Source: Elusimicrobia bacterium RIFCSPHIGHO2_02_FULL_57_9 (GTDB lineage Bacteria > Elusimicrobiota > Elusimicrobia > UBA1565 > UBA9628). Taken from it: 13,137 nucleotides of DNA. How positions within the stretch are numbered: the first letter of the stretch is position 1; each line of letters opens with the position of its first letter. Of the stretch, positions 6,788-13,137 are shown piece after piece. The DNA is taken from the NCBI GenBank assembly GCA_001800015.1, contig MGUO01000044.1, forward strand, positions 1 through 13,137, written 5' to 3'. Under the pieces are notes generated by a model that saw only the letters and a program-made list of their open reading frames with translations, did no database searches and was not told the DNA's origin. The position numbers and the translations under genes were made by a program.

Positions 6788-7147
6788 TTACCCCGCGCGC
6801 AAGGCCACGGCCATGGCATAGCGTTGGCTGTGGGAAAGAGAAAGCATAAAACCGCGGGCCGGCTTTCCTTGCAGAATGACGCCGGGCTTGCCGCGTCTGT
6901 CGCGGGAAACAGAAATGTCCCGAAGGCTTATTAGCCCCGCCTTGTTTAAGGCCTTCCACACCGCCTCCTTGGCCGCGAAGCGCACGGCGAAATGCTGCCA
7001 TTGCTTCTTCTTGGCGCGGCAGTAGGCGATCTCGGCGGGGGTAAAAACCCGGCTTAAAAAACGGGGATTGCGGCGCGCCAGCTTCTTGACTCGGTCGATC
7101 TCGATGATGTCTAGACCAATCGCCAAGGCGTCCATAATGGCCGTCAC
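6788..7147 (-). CDS. acpS: Holo-[acyl-carrier-protein] synthase
   Basis: A 119-residue enzyme that moves 4'-phosphopantetheine from CoA to a serine of acyl carrier protein, activating fatty-acid synthesis. The family motifs are clear: GLDIIEIDRV (11-20) with the Mg-binding Asp13, FTPAEIAYC (35-43), FAAKEAVWKAL (57-67) with Glu61 as second metal ligand and Lys60, and SLSHSQRYAMAVAL near the C-terminus. The GTG start overlaps the glmS stop by four bases (GTGA), which favours coupling. An ATG four codons later (7135) is an alternative that also gives a normal N-terminus. The acpS-nnrD pairing is common in bacteria and explains the tight four-base junction downstream. Confidence 0.95.
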   Translation of the reverse strand: MTAIMDALAIGLDIIEIDRVKKLARRNPRFLSRVFTPAEIAYCRAKKKQWQHFAVRFAAKEAVWKALNKAGLISLRDISVSRDRRGKPGVILQGKPARGFMLSLSHSQRYAMAVALRAG

Positions 7148-9015
7148 TCAACGGTGACGCTTTTAGCCAGGTTCCTCGGCTGATCCACGTCGCAACCGCG
7201 CAGATCCGCGATATGATAGGCCAGCATTTGCAGGGGGATGATGTTGACGATGGGCGAAAACAGCTCCGGCACCGGAGGCAGCTGAAGATTAAAGTCGGCG
7301 CCCTGCAGCAGGCCGTCGCCCTTGGTCGACAGAACGATGAGGCGGGCGCCTCGAGCCTTGACCTCTTCAAAGCTGCTGATCATTTTCTCAAGCACCTTGG
7401 AGCGGGTGGCGATGGCCACCACCGGCATGTTCTCGTCGATGAGCGCGATAGGACCGTGCTTAAGCTCCCCGGCGGCGTAGCCCTCGGCGTGGATATAGGA
7501 AATTTCCTTAAGCTTCAACGCCGCTTCCAAGGCGATGGCGAAATTAACGTAGCGGCCAATAAAAAGAAAATGCTCTTTCTTATAAAACTGCCGGGCGATT
7601 TGCTTTATCTCGGGCTCTAATTTTAAGGCCTCGCGGATATGGCCGGGGACTTTGATCAAATCCTCTATAAAAGCCCGCCCTTCCGCTTCCAACATCGTCC
7701 CCCGCGCCATGGCGAAATGCAGGGTAAAGACGGCCATGGCGGTCAACTGCCCGATAAACGCCTTGGTGGAAGCCACGCCGAATTCCGGGCCGCAATGGGT
7801 ATAGAGGTTATAGTCCGCCACGCGGGTGATGGCCGAGCCCACGGTGTTGCAGACAGAGAGCACCTTGGCGCCCTCCCCCTTGGCTAGACGGACGGCGGCC
7901 AAGGTATCCGCGGTTTCGCCGGATTGACTGATGGTGATCACGAGATCTTCGGGGCCCACCATGGTCTCGCGGTAGCGAAATTCCGAGGCGATCTCGACGT
8001 GAACCGGAACGGCAGCCATTTTCTCGATCCAGTATTTTCCCACCAGGCAGCAATGGTAAGCGGTTCCGCACGCTACCATATAGATATGGCGCACGCCTTT
8101 AAGAACGGCCGCGGACACGCCCGCCTCGCGTTCCATGACGTCCATAAGCGGATAAAATCGGCCGCGCATGGTATTCTCGCAGGAGGTGGGCTGCTCGTAA
8201 ATCTCCTTAAGCATGAAATGGCGGTAGCCGGCCTTCTCAGCCATGGTGCGATCCCACTGGATTTGCGTCACGGCTTTCTCGATTTTCTGGCCCTTGAGGT
8301 TGAAATAGGTGCAGCGGTCGGCCTTAAGCACGGCCATTTCCCCGTCTTCCATGAACACGGCCTTGCGCGTGTGGGATAAAAAGCCGGGAACATCCGAGGC
8401 TAGAAAATTCTCGCCCTCCCCCAGCCCGATGATCAAGGGCGAGGCGGTTTTAGCCGCGATAATGACGTCCGGCGCCCGAGACCACAGAACGGCCAAGGCA
8501 TAGGCGCCGCGCACCTCGTTTAAGGCCAGACGGGTGGCCTCGAAGAAAAGCAGGGGATCGTTTAAGTCCGGCGTGGGCCCGCTTTTCCGGTCCCCCAGGG
8601 ATTTAAGCTTCTCTTCGATCAAATGCGCCACCACCTCGGTGTCCGTTTCAGATTGAAATACATGCCCTGACTTCGTCAGGGCATGCTTTATATCAAGATA
8701 GTTTTCGATAATCCCGTTGTGGATCACCACAAGCGACCCGGAACAGTCGGAGTGGGGGTGGGCATTCTCCTCGGAAGGCTTGCCGTGGGTGGCCCAACGG
8801 GTATGGCCCAGCGCCACGCTGCCGTTTAAAGGATCTTTTTTGATCAGGGCCTCTAGGTTGGCCAGCTTCCCCGCGGTGCGCCGGCGCACGATTTTTCCGC
8901 CGCTGATGACCGCCACGCCGGCGGAATCGTAGCCGCGGTACTCGAGTCTTTTAAGCCCCTCCATGAGCAAGGCCGGGGCCTGTCTGCTTCCCACGTAGCC
9001 GACGATGCCGCACAT
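7144..9015 (-). CDS. glmS: Glutamine-fructose-6-phosphate aminotransferase (isomerizing)
   Basis: A 623-residue enzyme that makes glucosamine-6-phosphate from fructose-6-phosphate and glutamine, the entry step to UDP-GlcNAc. The glutaminase half begins MCGIVGYVG with the nucleophile Cys2, followed by LEYRGYDSAG (24-33), HTRWATHGKPSEENAHPH (71-88) and HNGIIENY (99-106). The two sugar-isomerase (SIS) domains show VACGTAYH (314-321), SQSGETADT (363-371), VASTKAF (414-420), the KEISYIHAEGYAAGELKHGP catalytic stretch (503-522) and the conserved tail DQPRNLAKSVTVE. Compared with E. coli GlmS it has an extra Lys/Pro-rich loop near residues 138-155. Only six bases separate it from pdxJ, so there is no room for a glmS ribozyme. 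A perfect 11-bp hairpin encodes residues 111-118. Confidence 0.98.
   Translation of the reverse strand: MCGIVGYVGSRQAPALLMEGLKRLEYRGYDSAGVAVISGGKIVRRRTAGKLANLEALIKKDPLNGSVALGHTRWATHGKPSEENAHPHSDCSGSLVVIHNGIIENYLDIKHALTKSGHVFQSETDTEVVAHLIEEKLKSLGDRKSGPTPDLNDPLLFFEATRLALNEVRGAYALAVLWSRAPDVIIAAKTASPLIIGLGEGENFLASDVPGFLSHTRKAVFMEDGEMAVLKADRCTYFNLKGQKIEKAVTQIQWDRTMAEKAGYRHFMLKEIYEQPTSCENTMRGRFYPLMDVMEREAGVSAAVLKGVRHIYMVACGTAYHCCLVGKYWIEKMAAVPVHVEIASEFRYRETMVGPEDLVITISQSGETADTLAAVRLAKGEGAKVLSVCNTVGSAITRVADYNLYTHCGPEFGVASTKAFIGQLTAMAVFTLHFAMARGTMLEAEGRAFIEDLIKVPGHIREALKLEPEIKQIARQFYKKEHFLFIGRYVNFAIALEAALKLKEISYIHAEGYAAGELKHGPIALIDENMPVVAIATRSKVLEKMISSFEEVKARGARLIVLSTKGDGLLQGADFNLQLPPVPELFSPIVNIIPLQMLAYHIADLRGCDVDQPRNLAKSVTVE
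8661..8685. repeat. 11-bp perfect hairpin with 3-base loop inside glmS
   Basis: The arms 8661-8671 and 8675-8685 (CATGCCCTGAC and its exact complement) flank the loop TTC, which is GAA on the coding strand. They encode HALTKSGH (111-118) between two well-conserved glutaminase motifs, and the protein shows no obvious insertion there. The loop and arm layout closely matches the hairpin in folP at 11459-11487. Confidence 0.85.
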
Positions 9016-9021
9016 GGATTT

Positions 9022-9744
9022 TCAGGAGATCAGAAGCTTCATTTCCGCCACCGCGCCTTTAAGCCCCGCAAAAACCGCGCGGGCGATGATGGAAAAACCG
9101 ATATTCAGGCAGGTGATATGCGGGATGCGGGCGACCGCTTGGACATTATGATAATCAAGCCCGTGCCCGGCGTGAAGATTCATCCCCATTTCATAAGCCA
9201 AATAACCGGCCAGTTCCAGGCGCTCAAGCTCCGCCTTGACCTTTTTCTTTCCCTTCGCCTCGGCGTAAGGCCGGGTGCAGAGCTCGACGGCGTCGACCCC
9301 CAGGCTTTTGGCGGCGCGCACGCCGGCCGCGTCGGGATCGATGAAAAGGCTGACCTCGATATCGGCGTCTTTAAGCCTTTTGATGGTCCGCGCCAAACCC
9401 GGCGCTTTCTTCAGGTTAAGCCCGCCCGAGGTCGTAACCTCACGCGGGTTTTCCGGCACCAGACAAACCGAATCGGGCTTAGCCCTCATCACCACGGAAA
9501 TAATAGACGGCACAGACGCGATTTCAAGATGGGTTTCACCCTTAAGCCGGCAGAGCCTAAAGACATCGCTGTCCTGAATATGGCGGCGATCCTGGCGCAA
9601 ATGGGCCACGATCATATCGGCTCCCGCTCGCTTGCACACCAGGGCCGCCGCCGCGGGATCCGGATCCATCTCCCGGCGCGCCTGGCGCAAGGTGGCTATA
9701 TGATCAATATTAACGCCCAGCTTCAAGTTGTTGCCGATTCTCAT
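9022..9744 (-). CDS. pdxJ: Pyridoxine 5'-phosphate synthase
   Basis: A 240-residue TIM-barrel enzyme that condenses deoxyxylulose-5-phosphate with 3-amino-2-oxopropyl phosphate to pyridoxine 5'-phosphate, which leads to PLP. Motifs seen: GVNIDHIATLRQARR (10-24), MIVAHLRQDRRHIQDSD (44-60) with His48, HLEIA (72-76) with Glu74, LVPENPREVTTSGGLNL (95-111), and NLHAGHGLDYHNV (189-201) with His191 and His194. Two positions usually Glu in the family differ: Gln51 in the HLREDRRHI-type motif and Ser106 in the TTEGGLD-type motif. The main catalytic His and Glu appear to be kept, so I expect activity. It follows glmM by 18 bases with a GGGAG ribosome site, and lies six bases before glmS. Confidence 0.96.
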   Translation of the reverse strand: MRIGNNLKLGVNIDHIATLRQARREMDPDPAAAALVCKRAGADMIVAHLRQDRRHIQDSDVFRLCRLKGETHLEIASVPSIISVVMRAKPDSVCLVPENPREVTTSGGLNLKKAPGLARTIKRLKDADIEVSLFIDPDAAGVRAAKSLGVDAVELCTRPYAEAKGKKKVKAELERLELAGYLAYEMGMNLHAGHGLDYHNVQAVARIPHITCLNIGFSIIARAVFAGLKGAVAEMKLLIS

Positions 9745-9762
9745 GTTTAGAGCTCTCCCACC

Positions 9763-11160
9763 CTAATGTGTTTTTCCGGCCTTTTGACCCGTCTCTTTCA
9801 AATAAGTTTCCGCCAGCCTTCTCGCCATCGCTTTGATCATGGATTGATTCGGCCCTTCGATCATAATACGAAGCAAGGGCTCGGTCCCGGAATAGCGGAG
9901 GAATATCCGGCCCTGGCCCTTTATTTTTTTCTCGCAGCCTCGGATCTGCTCCTTTAGCCTCGGCAATCCTTCCAACGGCACCTTGTTCTCAACGGCCAGA
10001 TTCTTGAGCACTTGCGGCACGGCCTTAAAGCTGCGGCGATGCGCGCTTAAAGGCTTGCCTGATTCGCGCAGGGCGGCCAGGGTTTGCAGGGCGGTTAGAA
10101 TGCCGTCGCCCGTGGCGGAAAAACTGCGGAAAATAACGTGGCCGGAGGCCTCGCCGCCGAGGCTTAGGCCTTCCCGCTCGAGAGCCTCAGTCACGTTGCG
10201 GTCGCCCACCGGAACCGACACCACGGAAATCCCTTTCTCGCCCAAGAACTTAAGCAGGCCGAAATTAGACATCACGGTCAGCACGACCTTGTCCGACTTA
10301 AGCAGGCCCAGGCGCCGCAAACGCTGGGCCGAGAGGCAGATCAGCGCGTCGCCGTCTAAAAGCATTCCTTTCTCATCGGCGAAAATCGCCCGGTCGGCGT
10401 CGCCGTCGAAGCAAACCCCGCAATCCGCTTTGTTTCTCACGATCGCCTTCTGCAAGGCTTCGGGAAATAAAGCGCCGCAGCCGGCGTTGATGTTGCGGCC
10501 GTTGGGCGAGCAGCCTAACGCGATGACCTCGGCGCCCAGGCTTTCAAACAGAGCCGGGGCAATGCGATAGGAAGCGCCCTGAGCGCAATCAACGACCAGA
10601 CGCATCCCGTTTAAATCCAAGGTCGGCGGGAATGTGCTGCGTAGAAAATCCGCGTACCAGCCGGCATATTTTGAAGCATTCTCCGCCCCAGCGGGCCAGG
10701 CGCCCGCTGAAACCTTGCCGCGACGGCCGGCCTCGCAATCCCGCGAGAGCTCCTTTTCGACAAGATCCTCGGTTTGCGGGTCCATTTTAAAGCCGTCGCC
10801 GTTGAAAAACTTGATGCCGTTGAATTGAGCCGGATTGTGGCTGGCGGAAATGATAACGCCGCAGAGAGCTTTAAGCCGCGGGGTTAGATAAGAAATAGCG
10901 GGGGTAGGCGCCACGCCCAAATCCATGGTCCGGCAACCGGCGGCCTTAAAACCGGCGATCAGGCAGCGCGCGATTTCCGGCCCCGAACCGCGGGTATCGC
11001 GCCCCATTAGGATGACGGGGCCGGAGCCGTTGTTTCGCGAGGGCCCGCGGCTGCGGATAAGCTGCGCCGTGATCAAGGCGATGTCCCGAATGGTCGCGGC
11101 AGTCAAGGGATATTTCCCGGGCATACCCCGCACGCCGTCGGTGCCGAAAAGTTTCTCCAT
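9763..11160 (-). CDS. glmM: Phosphoglucosamine mutase
   Basis: A 465-residue alpha-D-phosphohexomutase that converts glucosamine-6-phosphate to glucosamine-1-phosphate, the step after GlmS. The N-terminus LFGTDGVRG is diagnostic. Ser107 in SASHNP is the phosphoserine, DGDADR (252-257) binds magnesium, GGEASGH (335-341) is the sugar-specificity loop, and RYSGTEPLLRIMIEG (422-436) binds the phosphate. Length is close to the usual 445-460. The region around CGALFPE (228-234) replaces the commoner CGSTHPE-like sequence. The ATG shares one base with the folP stop (TAATG). An AGGA lies ten bases upstream. Confidence 0.97.
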   Translation of the reverse strand: MEKLFGTDGVRGMPGKYPLTAATIRDIALITAQLIRSRGPSRNNGSGPVILMGRDTRGSGPEIARCLIAGFKAAGCRTMDLGVAPTPAISYLTPRLKALCGVIISASHNPAQFNGIKFFNGDGFKMDPQTEDLVEKELSRDCEAGRRGKVSAGAWPAGAENASKYAGWYADFLRSTFPPTLDLNGMRLVVDCAQGASYRIAPALFESLGAEVIALGCSPNGRNINAGCGALFPEALQKAIVRNKADCGVCFDGDADRAIFADEKGMLLDGDALICLSAQRLRRLGLLKSDKVVLTVMSNFGLLKFLGEKGISVVSVPVGDRNVTEALEREGLSLGGEASGHVIFRSFSATGDGILTALQTLAALRESGKPLSAHRRSFKAVPQVLKNLAVENKVPLEGLPRLKEQIRGCEKKIKGQGRIFLRYSGTEPLLRIMIEGPNQSMIKAMARRLAETYLKETGQKAGKTH

Positions 11161-12014
11161 TATTGGGCTTCCTGAATGGCGCCGAGCACCTGCAGCGCCC
11201 GGCGGGTGGCCAGCGCGTCATGGACGCGTAAAACTTTAACCCCCGCCATGACCGCCCAGCACGCCACGGCCAAGGAGCCTTCCAGCCGCTCTTCCGGCCC
11301 CGGGATGTTATTCTGATCCGGCGCCGCCAACCTGCCTAAAAATGATTTTCGCGATACGCCCAGCGCCACGGGACCCAGGGCGCCCAATTCATCCAGATGT
11401 TTGATCAGCGACAGATTATGCTCCAGATTTTTGCCGAAGCCGATGCCTGGGTCAAATAGCGCGCGGGAGGCTTCGCCTCCCGCGCGCAGGAACACATTGC
11501 GGCGCTCGATCAGAAATTGTTTTACCTCTTCCAACACATTTTCGTAAACAGGATTGTCCTGCATGGTTTTAGAGTTTTTGCCCCCGCGATGCATGAGAAT
11601 CACGGCCTCATAGCCCAGGGCGGCCTTGGCCATATCCGGGTCGTTGCGCAACGCGGAGACGTCGTTAAGGATGGAAGCCCCGGCTTTCAGGGCCTTTCTG
11701 GCCACCGAAGCCTTGTCGGTGTCGATGGAAATCGCAACGCCTGCCTGGCCCGCCAGGCCCTCGATCACGGGAATCACGCGGCGCAACTCCTCTTGTTCGC
11801 AGACCGGCTCGGAGCCTGGGCGGGTGGATTGGCCGCCGACATCAAGCATATCGGCGCCCTCCACGCACAAGCGCAGGCCCCTCTCAATAGCCGCTTCGGG
11901 GCGCGGAGTTCGGCTGCCGACGTAGAAAGAATCGGGCGTGACATTGACCACGCCCATAATCAGGGGCAGGCGCGAGGACTGGAGAACGTCGAACACCTTG
12001 GCACATGGGCGCAA
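11160..12014 (-). CDS. folP: Dihydropteroate synthase
   Basis: A TIM-barrel enzyme joining dihydropterin pyrophosphate and p-aminobenzoate, the sulfonamide target. Numbered from the preferred start, I see MGVVNVTPDSF (20-30), DVGGQSTRPG (58-67; Gln where many have Glu), ISIDT (96-100), NDVSAL (117-122), LMHRGG (140-145), DPGIGFGKN (188-196), GVSRKSFLG (219-227) and RVHDA near the end. Starts considered: TTG at 12014 has AGGA five bases upstream and yields MRPCAKVFDVL, a family-like N-terminus and 284 residues, so I chose it. ATG at 12083 would overlap ftsH and translate a hairpin into a non-conserved leader. GTG at 11996 has no ribosome site. A 13-bp hairpin encodes residues about 177-186, and the start region itself folds (12007-12033). 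Confidence 0.93.
   Translation of the reverse strand: MRPCAKVFDVLQSSRLPLIMGVVNVTPDSFYVGSRTPRPEAAIERGLRLCVEGADMLDVGGQSTRPGSEPVCEQEELRRVIPVIEGLAGQAGVAISIDTDKASVARKALKAGASILNDVSALRNDPDMAKAALGYEAVILMHRGGKNSKTMQDNPVYENVLEEVKQFLIERRNVFLRAGGEASRALFDPGIGFGKNLEHNLSLIKHLDELGALGPVALGVSRKSFLGRLAAPDQNNIPGPEERLEGSLAVACWAVMAGVKVLRVHDALATRRALQVLGAIQEAQ
11459..11487. repeat. 13-bp perfect hairpin with 3-base loop inside folP
   Basis: The arms 11459-11471 and 11475-11487 (GCGCGCGGGAGGC and its exact complement) flank TTC, which is GAA on the coding strand. The coding-strand centre reads GCGAAGC, the sequence known as an exceptionally stable DNA mini-hairpin. It encodes about RAGGEASRAL just before the conserved DPGIGFGK motif, with no apparent insertion in the protein. 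Confidence 0.85.
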
Positions 12015-12033
12015 AGGATTTCCTGATGCGCCC
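12007..12033 (-). promoter_or_regulatory. Hairpin over the likely folP ribosome-binding site and TTG start
   Basis: In the message, GGGCGCA (12033 to 12027) pairs with TGCGCCC (12013 to 12007), and inside it AGGA can pair with TCCT. The AGGA ribosome site is enclosed, and the TTG start at 12014 borders the 3' arm, with its last two bases in the stem. Such a fold could limit initiation on folP. No ligand-binding structure was recognised. Confidence 0.4.
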
Positions 12034-12035
12034 AG

Positions 12036-12061
12036 TGCCTGATCGCTACCGCGATCAGGCA
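12036..12061. repeat. 11-bp perfect hairpin spanning the ftsH stop codon
   Basis: The arms 12036-12046 and 12051-12061 (TGCCTGATCGC and its exact complement) enclose a four-base loop. The ftsH TGA (12055-12057) lies within the 5' arm of the message. No T-run follows, so it is not a standard intrinsic terminator. It could stabilise the 3' end or affect termination and re-initiation before folP. Confidence 0.8.
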
Positions 12062-13137
12062 AGACCGGCCTGGAGGATAGCATCTATATCTTCACCCGTC
12101 AGGACTTCGCGGTCAAATAATTTCGCGGCAAGATCGTTGAGAATCTGGCGATGCTTGGTCAAAAGCCCGAGGGCCTTGCTCTGAGCCTCCAGGATGATTC
12201 TCTTGATCTCTTCATCGATGATCTGGGCCGTGCGCTCGGAATAGCCGCTCTTTTGACCCAGGTCGCGGCCGAGAAAGACCTCTTGATCCGGTTTTCTAAG
12301 GGAAAGAGGGCCCACCTTGTCGCTCATGCCGAATTCGGTGACCATTTTTGCGGCATAGTTGGATGCCTTGGCCAAATCATCGGCCGCGCCGGTGGTGATC
12401 TCATCGAAAATCAGTTCCTCGGCGCAGCGCCCGCCCAGAAGCACGGCCAGACGGTTCAATATCTCCGTGCGCGAGGTCAGGTATTTGTCCTCGGTGGGCA
12501 GCTGCAGGGTATAGCCCAGGGCATGGCCGCGGGAAACGATCGAAACCTTGTGCACGGGGTCGGTATTGGGCAAAAGCTTGGCCACCAAGGTATGCCCGGA
12601 CTCATGAAAGGCCACGATCCTTTTCTCTTTCTCGGACATCAAACTTGATTTTTTCTGGGGGCCGGCCATGACGCGCTCAATGGCCTCCTCCAAATCGTTC
12701 ATCTCCACCTGGATTTTATTGCGACGGGCCGCCAACAGCGCCGCCTCGTTGATCACGTTGGCCAGATCCGCGCCGGAAAATCCGGGAGTGCGGCGGGAAA
12801 TAACGGCCATATCCACTTCCACCGCCATTTTGACGTTGCGGGCGTGCACTTTCAAAATGTCCTCGCGCCCCTTCAAATGAGGAATGGGGACATTGATCTG
12901 CCGGTCGAATCTTCCGGGGCGCAGCAAGGCAGGGTCGATCACGTCGGGACGGTTGGTCGCCGCGATCAGGACTATGCCCTGGTTCTGCTCGAAGCCGTCA
13001 AGCTCGATCAACAGCTGGTTTAAGGTCTGCTCGCGCTCATCATGCCCACCGCCTATTCCGGCGAAACGATGGCGGCCGACGGCGTCCAATTCATCCACGA
13101 AAATAACGGCTGGAGCGGCCTTCTTGGCCTGGTCAAA
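12055..13137 (-). CDS. ftsH: ATP-dependent zinc metalloprotease FtsH, C-terminal part
   Basis: The last 360 residues of the membrane-bound AAA+ protease that degrades misassembled membrane proteins and selected cytosolic regulators; the transmembrane region and Walker A lie beyond the right edge. Visible parts in order: Walker B VIFVDELDAVG (fragment residues 11-21), GGGHDEREQTLNQLL, sensor-like ATNRPDVIDPALLRPGRFDRQ with the arginine fingers, the zinc protease motif HESGH (178-182) and the third zinc ligand Asp in TTGAADDL (about 254). RGHALGYTLQLPTEDKYL is typical of the family. The protein ends soon after LTGEDIDAIL, without the long variable tail of many homologues. FtsH often precedes folP in bacteria; here the gap is 40 bases and carries two adjacent hairpins. 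Confidence 0.97.
   Translation of the reverse strand, partial: FDQAKKAAPAVIFVDELDAVGRHRFAGIGGGHDEREQTLNQLLIELDGFEQNQGIVLIAATNRPDVIDPALLRPGRFDRQINVPIPHLKGREDILKVHARNVKMAVEVDMAVISRRTPGFSGADLANVINEAALLAARRNKIQVEMNDLEEAIERVMAGPQKKSSLMSEKEKRIVAFHESGHTLVAKLLPNTDPVHKVSIVSRGHALGYTLQLPTEDKYLTSRTEILNRLAVLLGGRCAEELIFDEITTGAADDLAKASNYAAKMVTEFGMSDKVGPLSLRKPDQEVFLGRDLGQKSGYSERTAQIIDEEIKRIILEAQSKALGLLTKHRQILNDLAAKLFDREVLTGEDIDAILQAGLA

Noticed and set aside
6784..6819. Upstream ATG of nnrD giving a longer N-terminus
   Set aside because: The added residues overlap acpS, are rich in Trp and Pro and do not resemble the family; GTG at 6783 sits at a normal junction.
8889..8926. 8-bp inverted repeat (TTCCGCCG / CGGCGGAA) in the 5' part of glmS
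   Set aside because: The arms are short with a long loop, so it is not distinguishable from background.
9016..9021. glmS ribozyme or glucosamine-6-phosphate riboswitch upstream of glmS
   Set aside because: Only six bases separate pdxJ and glmS, and nothing resembling the ribozyme core is present.
10689..10709. 8-bp inverted repeat with five-base loop in glmM
   Set aside because: Eight-bp arms are expected by chance in G+C-rich DNA of this length.
12036..12061. Intrinsic terminator after ftsH
   Set aside because: The stem is strong but no T-run follows on the minus strand, and the stop codon is within the stem.

Overview
The window is a dense bacterial chromosomal segment of about 58-60% G+C by eye. 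All thirteen genes lie on the minus strand and read from right to left. Twelve have recognisable housekeeping or central-metabolism products. One, a DoxX-like membrane protein, has no assigned substrate. No tRNA, rRNA, CRISPR array, insertion sequence, phage gene or intrinsic terminator with a T-tract was seen, and no gene-free stretch exceeds about 40 bases. The proteins (AcpS/NnrD/PdxJ set, FtsH, GlmS/GlmM, DnaX with zinc module) indicate a Gram-negative-type or deeply branching bacterium. I cannot assign a phylum from sequence alone. The gene set and protein style remind me of Elusimicrobiota or similar uncultured lineages, but that is an impression only.

Layout in transcription order. ftsH (membrane protease, 5' end outside the window) is followed by folP (folate) and glmM, pdxJ, glmS (amino-sugar and vitamin B6 synthesis), then acpS and nnrD (acyl-carrier activation and nicotinamide nucleotide repair). 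After a 33-base gap, the only place with a recognisable TTGACA element, come doxX, dnaX and recR (replication clamp loader and recombination mediator). The block ends with a cystathionine beta-synthase type enzyme, a secreted M20 metallopeptidase and a cystathionine gamma-lyase/synthase family enzyme that runs off the left edge. Nearly every junction is tight: overlaps of 1, 4, 4 and 26 bases and gaps of 1 to 40. The block therefore looks like one long operon, possibly with an internal promoter before doxX.

How the genes connect. GlmS and GlmM supply glucosamine-1-phosphate for the cell wall. PdxJ makes the pyridoxal phosphate skeleton used by the two PLP enzymes at the far end, which together could run reverse transsulfuration (homocysteine to cystathionine to cysteine). 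FolP, AcpS and NnrD are general cofactor or maintenance functions. DnaX and RecR form the usual replication/repair pair, here without the ybaB gene that often sits between them.

No new multi-gene defence or mobile system is visible. The most unusual signal is structural. Four perfect hairpins (11-13 bp arms, loops of 3-6 bases) lie inside or at the end of ordinary genes (dnaX, glmS, folP, ftsH stop), far more than chance predicts. One follows an in-frame A7 run in dnaX, a gene known for programmed frameshifting. A further hairpin covers the likely folP ribosome-binding site. The hexamer CTTAAG is also strongly over-represented.
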